Assembly: GCA_963761985.1 (NCBI GenBank)
Contig: CAVXIT010000004.1
Location: forward strand, 1 to 64,000
Reading direction: 5' to 3'
DNA: 64,000 bases
Source: JACCTH01 sp963761985
Lineage (GTDB): Bacteria > Actinomycetota > Acidimicrobiia > Spongiisociales > ZC4RG35
Every line of letters begins with the position of its first letter. Position 1 is the first letter of the stretch. Below the pieces are notes generated by a model. It worked only from the letters and a program-made list of their open reading frames with translations. It had not been told where the DNA came from and ran no database searches. Shown here piece after piece: positions 59,432 through 64,000 of this stretch. The translations under genes were made by a program, and so were the position numbers.

Positions 59432-60867
59432 GAGACAATCGCCTCGAGCAGCTCGGCGACATTGACGAGGGCGATCCCCACCTCGCGATCGGCGATGCCG
59501 TAGGGGAGGACGAGGTCGTCCCCATGAATCATCGATCCACAGGAATAGACGACGTTTGGAACGTAACCGTCTCGGTCCTCCCAGTTGGGTTCGAGCAGTG
59601 GGCGGCTGAGCCGGCCGATCACCCGATCAGGTTCCTCCAGATCAAGCAGAAGAGCACCGAGGCTGTAAGTGCGCATTGGTCCGACGCCGTGGGTAATCAC
59701 CAGCCAGCCTGCCTCGGTCTCGAGCGGCGACCCACAGTTTCCGATCTGGATCGACTCCCATAGCTCGGTGGGAGTCGCCAGTCTCTGAGCGTTGCTCCAC
59801 TCGGCTACATCGTCGGACCAAAGCAGGTGGAGATTTGTTTGATCATGCCGGCCGAGGGCCAGATAATTGCCTTGCACTCGCCGGGGAAATAGGGCCATGC
59901 CCTTGTTCTGCGCGCAGGCTCCGTGCAGGGACTCGACCCGGAACCGGTTGAAGTCCTCCGTTGAAATCATCTGCGGGAGGATTCGGTAGCCGTCGAATGC
60001 GGTGTAGGTGGCGTAGTAGTTCACCTTTTCTCCGTCGACGAACCGGACGAAACGGGCGTCTTCCATGCCCCCGCTATCGGCAGGCCCGGCCGGGAACAGG
60101 ACGCGTTCGGAGAGTTCTTCACCATCGAAGACGAGCTCGTAATTTGAGGTCGCCAGCCAGTGGAAAAGGTGGAACGTGGTGTCGGCTTGCATCCGGTTTA
60201 CTCGATCCTTGGCGGCGACCTTGGCGATCGCGGCGGCCATCTCGGCGTAAGCGAACTCCTCGGGCAGGAGGTCGAGGACCATGTCGGCCACTTCGTCCTC
60301 AGCCTCCATCTCTTCCAGCTTCGAGGCGAAACTACGCCTTTGATGAAGGATCTCCTTGCGATGGCCCGGTCGTGCGTAGGGGCCCGGGTCCTCGATCGTG
60401 ACGACCCGGTCCGAGGAGATGTTTCCGCGCCGAAACTCGATCGATGAGATGTGACCCTCACCGATTGCTCGCAAGCTGAGGACGAACTCAGATTCACCTG
60501 TCGGGACGATCGACGGGTTGGTGAGCGCCGCCGCCTCGATCGAATACTCATGCGTGAAGGTGGCTCCGAGAATCTGACATAGCGCCTCGTCGGTGATGCT
60601 GGCCAGCTCCGGAACCATGCTCGTCACCGTTTCCAGGTTTTCGTTCCAAACGGACTCAAGGTTCCTGTGCCGGCCGTTGAAGCGTTTCCCAAGTAAGTCG
60701 AGCGCGGCGAGGATTTCTGACCGTGGGATCCTGGAGACACGTTCGACGATCTGACGGATGCGCTCCTCCTGGCCCATAGCGGCAGTGGGATGTGCGATGA
60801 AAGGCTTGGCGACGACGCGATCCAGCCGGGGACCGAGCCGAACGTCGGTGAGAGTGACCGCAACCAC
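59428..60867 (-). CDS. Glycoside hydrolase family 130 (mannoside phosphorylase-like)
   Basis: A 479-residue protein. The five-bladed beta-propeller part includes SGGMEDARFVRFVDGEKVNYYATYTAFDG (GH130 motif with the catalytic Asp near ED-A-R), ALFPRRVQGNYLALGRHDQTNLHLLWSDDVAEW, IGNCGSPLETEAGWLVITHGVGPMRTYSLGALLLDLEEPDRVIGRLSRPLLEPNWEDRDGYVPNVVYSCG and DLVLPYGIADREVGIALV. A 150-residue N-terminal helical extension is unusual. GH130 enzymes phosphorolyse beta-mannosides. Convergent overlap of 4 bp with the helical protein gene; likely one glycan module with the GT4 genes. Confidence 0.87.
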   Translation of the reverse strand: MVAVTLTDVRLGPRLDRVVAKPFIAHPTAAMGQEERIRQIVERVSRIPRSEILAALDLLGKRFNGRHRNLESVWNENLETVTSMVPELASITDEALCQILGATFTHEYSIEAAALTNPSIVPTGESEFVLSLRAIGEGHISSIEFRRGNISSDRVVTIEDPGPYARPGHRKEILHQRRSFASKLEEMEAEDEVADMVLDLLPEEFAYAEMAAAIAKVAAKDRVNRMQADTTFHLFHWLATSNYELVFDGEELSERVLFPAGPADSGGMEDARFVRFVDGEKVNYYATYTAFDGYRILPQMISTEDFNRFRVESLHGACAQNKGMALFPRRVQGNYLALGRHDQTNLHLLWSDDVAEWSNAQRLATPTELWESIQIGNCGSPLETEAGWLVITHGVGPMRTYSLGALLLDLEEPDRVIGRLSRPLLEPNWEDRDGYVPNVVYSCGSMIHGDDLVLPYGIADREVGIALVNVAELLEAIVS

Positions 60868-60957
60868 CCAAGCAGGCTAAGTCATCAACCCTTTCATTTA
60901 CATGATTCGTTCTACGTTTAGGGCTCGGGGATCGGGCGCAATCTCAGCCAGAACGAG

Positions 60958-61287
60958 TCAGCCCGCGTCGACTGCCTTCTGTAATTCGGCCTTGGACATC
61001 TTTGAGCGTCCCTTGATGTTCTTGTCCTTGGCCTCCTCGTAGAGCTGATCACGAGTTCGGCCGCCCTCGCCCTTGTGCGAGCGCAACCCGCCGCGGCGAC
61101 TCGGCGACATGTCCTCGCGTGAGAGCCTTGAGGATTGGCGAGCCTCGCCGGCCTGCGCTCGGGCTTTGTTGACTGTGCGAGCGGCGATCTCCTCGGCCTT
61201 GTCCTCGGACTTGCCCTTGTCAAGGAGGCCTTCCTTGATGTGCTCGTATTGTCGCTCGCGTTTCTTGCTCCATGAACGTGTTGGCAC
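60958..61287 (-). CDS. Small basic protein, 'plasmid stabilization'/Rho_N-like
   Basis: A 109-residue, strongly basic protein from GTG 61287 with AAAGGAGG upstream. WSKKRERQYEHIKEGLLDKGKSEDKAEEIAARTVNKARA is a conserved actinobacterial start often labelled plasmid stabilization protein; GLRSHKGEGGRTRDQLYEEAKDKNIKGRSKMSKAELQKAV is a Rho_N/SAP-like nucleic-acid-binding tail. A SigF-type promoter lies just upstream (61323-61347). Probably a stress-induced DNA- or RNA-associated protein; no plasmid link is seen here. Confidence 0.78.
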   Translation of the reverse strand: MPTRSWSKKRERQYEHIKEGLLDKGKSEDKAEEIAARTVNKARAQAGEARQSSRLSREDMSPSRRGGLRSHKGEGGRTRDQLYEEAKDKNIKGRSKMSKAELQKAVDAG

Positions 61288-61322
61288 GGGCAGCCTCCTT
61301 TCGAGCTATCGCGACCTCGCTC

Positions 61323-61347
61323 CTACCCCGAGCCGGCGGATTCAAAC
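61323..61347 (-). promoter_or_regulatory. SigF/SigB-type promoter of the Rho_N-like gene
   Basis: On the minus strand GTTT (61347-61344), 15 nt, GGGTAG (61328-61323), ending 35 nt before GTG 61287. Confidence 0.65.
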
Positions 61348-61369
61348 CTCCGCGCCTTCGACAGCTTGT

Positions 61370-62377
61370 TCAATTGGGGTCCGGGATCGAGACCGTGAAG
61401 GTGGTACCGCCCTCGGTGCTCATCACCTGAATTTCTCCGCCGTGCGCCCGAATGAGGTCGCGGGCAATCGACAACCCGAGACCCATCCCTTTCGAGTCGC
61501 CACCCTTCACGAAGCGGTCGAAGATTCGAGGGATGAGGTCGGGTTCGATCCCGGGTCCATCGTCGGCAACCTGGATTTTCCAGGCAGAACCCACTCGAAG
61601 CGCAGTCAGTGAAACGGTGTCACGGGCGTGGCGCAGGGCGTTGGCGATGAGATTGGTGAGAACTTCGCGCAGGCGGAGGGGATCGACCCAGATGTCGCCT
61701 GCGGGAACATCAGAGGTCAGCCTCCGCTCACTCCGTGTTGCCTCGTCTGAGAAGGGAGCAAGGGCGTCTTCGACCAGGTCGCTGAGGGGGACCTTTTCAA
61801 TCTCGAGGCGGAGCTGACCGGATTCGCTGAGCGAAAGGGTGCGGAGGTCGTCCAATAGACGGGACATAACGGCGGTTTCATCAAGCAGGATCGCCAGTTG
61901 CTCCCGATCCGGCGCGTGGACGCCATCGATCATGGCCTCGAGCTCTCCTTGGATGACCGTCAGCGGATTGCGGAGCTCATGACCCAGGTCGGCGAGCCAA
62001 CGACGTCGCTGCTCGGAGGAATGTTCCAGCCGTTCAGCCATCCCGTTGAACGAGTGAATCACCTCCCGCATCGGCCCGCCTTCGACCTCTGGGATGCGGA
62101 CGGTGTAGTTCCCGTCGGCGAGCTGGCCGGCCGCGTCAACCAGACGCCCGACCGGAAACCAGCGAGGCCGCCGCCGGCGCCTGACCAAGAAGAGGAAAAA
62201 GAGGATCCCAAACGGCCACAGGAACCAGCCACCATGTCCACGCCGGCCGACGATGAAACCGATCAACACAAAGAAGAGGATCGGGAGCAGAAAGAGGGCA
62301 AACCCCCATCGGGGCCAGCGCTGTCTTCCCGGCCATGCCTCGTTTTCCGGCCACCAGGGGGGCTTGCGCTCAGGCAT
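61370..62377 (-). CDS. Sensor histidine kinase
   Basis: A 335-residue kinase. Two adjacent transmembrane helices near the N-terminus (about 25-45 and 50-66) leave almost no external loop; a HAMP domain follows (PVGRLVDAAGQLADGNYTVRIPEVEGGPMREVIHSFNGMAERLE), then HisKA with the phospho-acceptor in ADLGHELRNPLTVIQGELEAM, and HATPase with the N-box LTNLIANALRHA, G1 VADDGPGIEPDLI and G2 GMGLGLSIARDLI. It overlaps the response regulator gene by 8 bp. With so little extracellular part it may sense through the membrane or through the small protein encoded upstream. Confidence 0.92.
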   Translation of the reverse strand: MPERKPPWWPENEAWPGRQRWPRWGFALFLLPILFFVLIGFIVGRRGHGGWFLWPFGILFFLFLVRRRRRPRWFPVGRLVDAAGQLADGNYTVRIPEVEGGPMREVIHSFNGMAERLEHSSEQRRRWLADLGHELRNPLTVIQGELEAMIDGVHAPDREQLAILLDETAVMSRLLDDLRTLSLSESGQLRLEIEKVPLSDLVEDALAPFSDEATRSERRLTSDVPAGDIWVDPLRLREVLTNLIANALRHARDTVSLTALRVGSAWKIQVADDGPGIEPDLIPRIFDRFVKGGDSKGMGLGLSIARDLIRAHGGEIQVMSTEGGTTFTVSIPDPN

Positions 62378-63050
62378 CGTTCATCTTGTAGCCGACGCCG
62401 TGGATCGTGAGGAGGTAGCGGGGTTTGCTCGGGTCGGGTTCGAGCTTTCTCCTGAGGTTCTTGATGTGGGCATCGATCGCTCGTTCATAAGACGCCACCG
62501 ACACCCCGTGGATGACCTCGAGCAATTGGCTGCGAGTAAAGACCCGGCCGGGCTGCGAAGCGAGTGTGTGAAGCAGGTCGAATTCGGTTTGCGTTAGTTC
62601 GATGGTCTGCTGGCCCAATTGCACTCGGCGGCGTCCGGAGTCGATCGACAAATCAGCTACTCGCAAGAGCTCAGCTCCGGCCAGATGCCCGTCGGTTCGC
62701 CGCAAGACCGCCCGCACCCTGGCAACCAATTCTCTCGGGCTGAACGGCTTGACCAGGTAGTCATCAGCGCCGAGCTCAAGACCGACGATGCGATCCGCTT
62801 CCTCCGCACGAGCCGTGATCACCACGACTGGCACGGTCGAGGCACTGCGGAGCTTGCGGATCACATCGAGGCCGTCCATTCCTGGTAGACCCAGATCAAG
62901 GACGATTAGGTCTGGCTTGGTCTGGCGAGCCGCCGCCAGCGCGCCTTTGCCATCGGAGGCGGTGACAACGACGAACCCCGCCTGTTCCAGGTAGTCCCGG
63001 ACCAGGCGGGTGATCTTGAGTTCGTCGTCTACAACTAGGACGGTGCGCAC
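62370..63050 (-). CDS. OmpR-family response regulator
   Basis: A 226-residue regulator starting at GTG 63050 (RTVLVVDDELKITRLVRDYL). The receiver has the acidic pair, the phospho-acceptor Asp in DLIVLDLGLPGMDG and the Lys in DDYLVKPFS; the C-terminal winged helix ends SYERAIDAHIKNLRRKLEPDPSKPRYLLTIHGVGYKM. It is the partner of the overlapping kinase and follows the small membrane protein gene by 16 bp. A TTCACA direct repeat in the promoter region suits autoregulation. Confidence 0.93.
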   Translation of the reverse strand: MRTVLVVDDELKITRLVRDYLEQAGFVVVTASDGKGALAAARQTKPDLIVLDLGLPGMDGLDVIRKLRSASTVPVVVITARAEEADRIVGLELGADDYLVKPFSPRELVARVRAVLRRTDGHLAGAELLRVADLSIDSGRRRVQLGQQTIELTQTEFDLLHTLASQPGRVFTRSQLLEVIHGVSVASYERAIDAHIKNLRRKLEPDPSKPRYLLTIHGVGYKMNDA

Positions 63051-63066
63051 AGACTTGATTCTGATA

Positions 63067-63441
63067 TCAGGTCTGTTCGTGCGCCTTCTTGTGCCATTCC
63101 TCAAGGCGCCGCTCCATGTGCTCGGGGCCTCCCCATCCGGGACCATTAGGCCCTCCTGGACCGTTCCCCCACCGGGGAGGTCCCCAGCGACCGCGGAACG
63201 CCCCAAAGATCAGGAAGAGGAAGAGCAATGGGAAGAGGAACCCGAAGGGGAAGAAGCCGGGCCCATAGCCTCCCCGACCCCAACCGTGGTCAACGACCAC
63301 CGTTGTCCCTTCACCGTTCTCGGCCGTGGCGGCTGTTACCGCCCCGGCATCAAACCCGTTCTGATAGGCAAGGTAGATCGCTCCACTTACCAGCACTATC
63401 GCCAGCGCGATTGCCAGCACTCTCGCCGTCCGATTCATCAT
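63067..63441 (-). CDS. Small glycine-rich membrane protein at the head of the two-component operon
   Basis: A 124-residue protein from ATG 63441 (AAAGGAGA ribosome site). Helix 1 LAIALAIVLVSGAIYLAYQNGFDAG is a signal anchor; GWGRGGYGPGFFPFGFLFPLLFLFLIFGAF is a glycine-leading second helix; the tail RWGPPRWGNGPGGPNGPGWGGPEHMERRLEEWHKKAHEQ is Gly/Trp-rich and ends with a charged helix. Proteins of this form often precede OmpR/HK pairs in actinomycetes, perhaps as sensor accessories. Function inferred only from position. Confidence 0.72.
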   Translation of the reverse strand: MMNRTARVLAIALAIVLVSGAIYLAYQNGFDAGAVTAATAENGEGTTVVVDHGWGRGGYGPGFFPFGFLFPLLFLFLIFGAFRGRWGPPRWGNGPGGPNGPGWGGPEHMERRLEEWHKKAHEQT

Positions 63442-63480
63442 TCTCCTTTCTCGGACAATGACCTGACTGTGCCGGACGGA

Positions 63481-63497
63481 TGTGAAGAGCTTGTGAA
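63481..63497 (-). promoter_or_regulatory. Direct repeat likely bound by the OmpR-family regulator
   Basis: On the minus strand TTCACA-N5-TTCACA (half-sites 63497-63492 and 63486-63481), an 11-bp period equal to one helical turn, as in OmpR/PhoB-type operators. It is 40-56 bp before the start of the operon's first gene. An inverted ACACC-N3-GGTGT lies nearby at about 63531-63543. Confidence 0.5.
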
Positions 63498-63589
63498 CGA
63501 GATGCGGAAATCCATTGAACGCCATACCTATACACCCCCGGTGTGAAGCCAGCCGGTGAAATAACCACCGCTCTGGGTAGCCTGACGGA

Positions 63590-64000
63590 GTGAAATCGCG
63601 CTTTCCTTTGGCGCTGCTCGCCGTCCTGCTGTTGGCGGCCTGTACGCCGTCGTCTGATACCTCGACGACCTTGGCGATCCCCCTTCCGGAGGGTTCGAGC
63701 ACTACGACAACGATCAGCTCTGGGACCACAACCGACGTTTCGCTCCCGGAGGGGACTGAGGAGCTGCCAGAGAGTCTGCGCGCAGAGATCGCCCTGCTGA
63801 TCCCGCGAACTGAGGAGCTGCGCGAACTCTCCTTCACCTCTCCGCCGACCATCACCGTCCTCTCGACCGACGAGCTCTCCGCCCGGGTGATCGAAGAAGT
63901 GGAGGACGAATATGAAGACGTCGACGTCGACCAGGCCATGTATCGGCTGTTGGGACTCACCCCAGGCGAGTTCGACTTGATGGAGAGCCTCAAGTCTTTA
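63590..64000 (+). CDS. Lipoprotein of unknown function (3' end outside window)
   Basis: An open frame of 137 codons from GTG 63590 runs off the window. KSRFPLALLAVLLLAAC is a lipoprotein signal with lipobox LAAC (Cys18). It is followed by a Thr/Ser-rich spacer of about 45 residues (two SLPEG/PLPEG copies) and then a folded part: SLRAEIALLIPRTEELRELSFTSPPTITVLSTDELSARVIEEVEDEYEDVDVDQAMYRLLGL. This start resembles actinobacterial lipoproteins with a downstream zinc-metallopeptidase domain, but that part is not in view. Divergent from the two-component operon. Confidence 0.7.
   Translation, partial: MKSRFPLALLAVLLLAACTPSSDTSTTLAIPLPEGSSTTTTISSGTTTDVSLPEGTEELPESLRAEIALLIPRTEELRELSFTSPPTITVLSTDELSARVIEEVEDEYEDVDVDQAMYRLLGLTPGEFDLMESLKSL

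Noticed and set aside
60958..61287. Evidence for a plasmid or integrated element from the 'plasmid stabilization' label
   Set aside because: The protein is a common chromosomal actinobacterial family, and no replication, partition, integrase or att-like repeats were seen around it or beside tRNA-Ala.
63442..63993. Long extension of the small membrane protein gene
   Set aside because: Ser/Arg-rich antisense of the lipoprotein gene; the ribosome site at ATG 63441 settles the start.
1..64000. CRISPR arrays, insertion sequences, prophage or rRNA genes
   Set aside because: No regularly spaced repeats, transposase motifs, phage structural genes or rRNA segments were noticed on either strand.

Overview
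This is a high-GC bacterial chromosome segment, most likely from an actinomycete (Actinomycetota) of the Acidimicrobiia type. The basis is many GTG/TTG starts, a galU-moeA-moaC-SepX/GlpR-like gene order, an F420-type luciferase-like monooxygenase, a fused actinobacterial-style cytochrome oxidase, an EACC1 protein beside a caspase, and SigF/SigB-type promoters. The placement is inference; no rRNA or ribosomal protein gene is present. No insertion sequence, integrase, prophage or CRISPR array was seen.

Layout. (1) 1-2736: a secreted DUF4331 protein, a TPR protein and a SnoaL-like protein. (2) 2824-13064, plus strand: a tightly packed amine-utilisation run, with YtcJ-like amidohydrolase, class III aminotransferase, aldehyde dehydrogenase, C45 Ntn-hydrolase, GNAT and a complete PotDABC-type importer. 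(3) 13061-20924, minus strand: MFS permease, multi-TM histidine kinase, alpha-oxoamine synthase, broken agmatinase, aldehyde dehydrogenase. (4) 20970-24981, plus strand: a second aminotransferase, a PuuB-like FAD oxidase and a LysA-type decarboxylase; with (2) and (3) this points to putrescine/GABA-type catabolism. (5) 25017-33251: winged-helix protein, TPP enzyme, uppP, SAF protein, FmdB protein, then plsY-galU-moeA-moaC-sepX-like and tRNA-Ala(CGC). (6) 33517-40179: STAS and anti-sigma proteins, rhomboid, cyclase-like/SRPBCC fusion, ferritin-like protein, pncC, topoisomerase IB and a PolX-like protein. (7) 40134-46030, minus strand: general stress protein, GAF-SpoIIE-HATPase switch protein, STAS, EACC1, membrane metacaspase, HATPase, membrane SpoIIE phosphatase. 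(8) 46169-50448: two glycosyltransferases flanking DUF421 and small membrane proteins. (9) 50320-55117: caa3-type oxidase genes. (10) 55161-55678: remnants of surE and pfkB. (11) 55679-60867: metallothionein-like and STAS proteins, a stress operon, GH130. (12) 60958-64000: a two-component operon and a lipoprotein cut by the window end.

Two themes tie the right half together. Three STAS proteins, three HATPase anti-sigma-type domains and two SpoIIE phosphatase domains form partner-switching modules, one of them flanking a metacaspase-EACC1 pair. Six sites of the form GTTT/GTTC-N15-17-GGGTA(A/C/G), the known SigF/SigB pattern, lie about 28-40 nt before chosen start codons of stress-type genes. 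This suggests one general-stress regulon, although no sigma factor gene is in the window.

Many genes are interrupted by single-base frame breaks, mostly one apparent extra base in short G/C runs, with all motifs preserved on both sides. I read these mainly as sequence or assembly errors and give merged gene spans, stating where each break lies.
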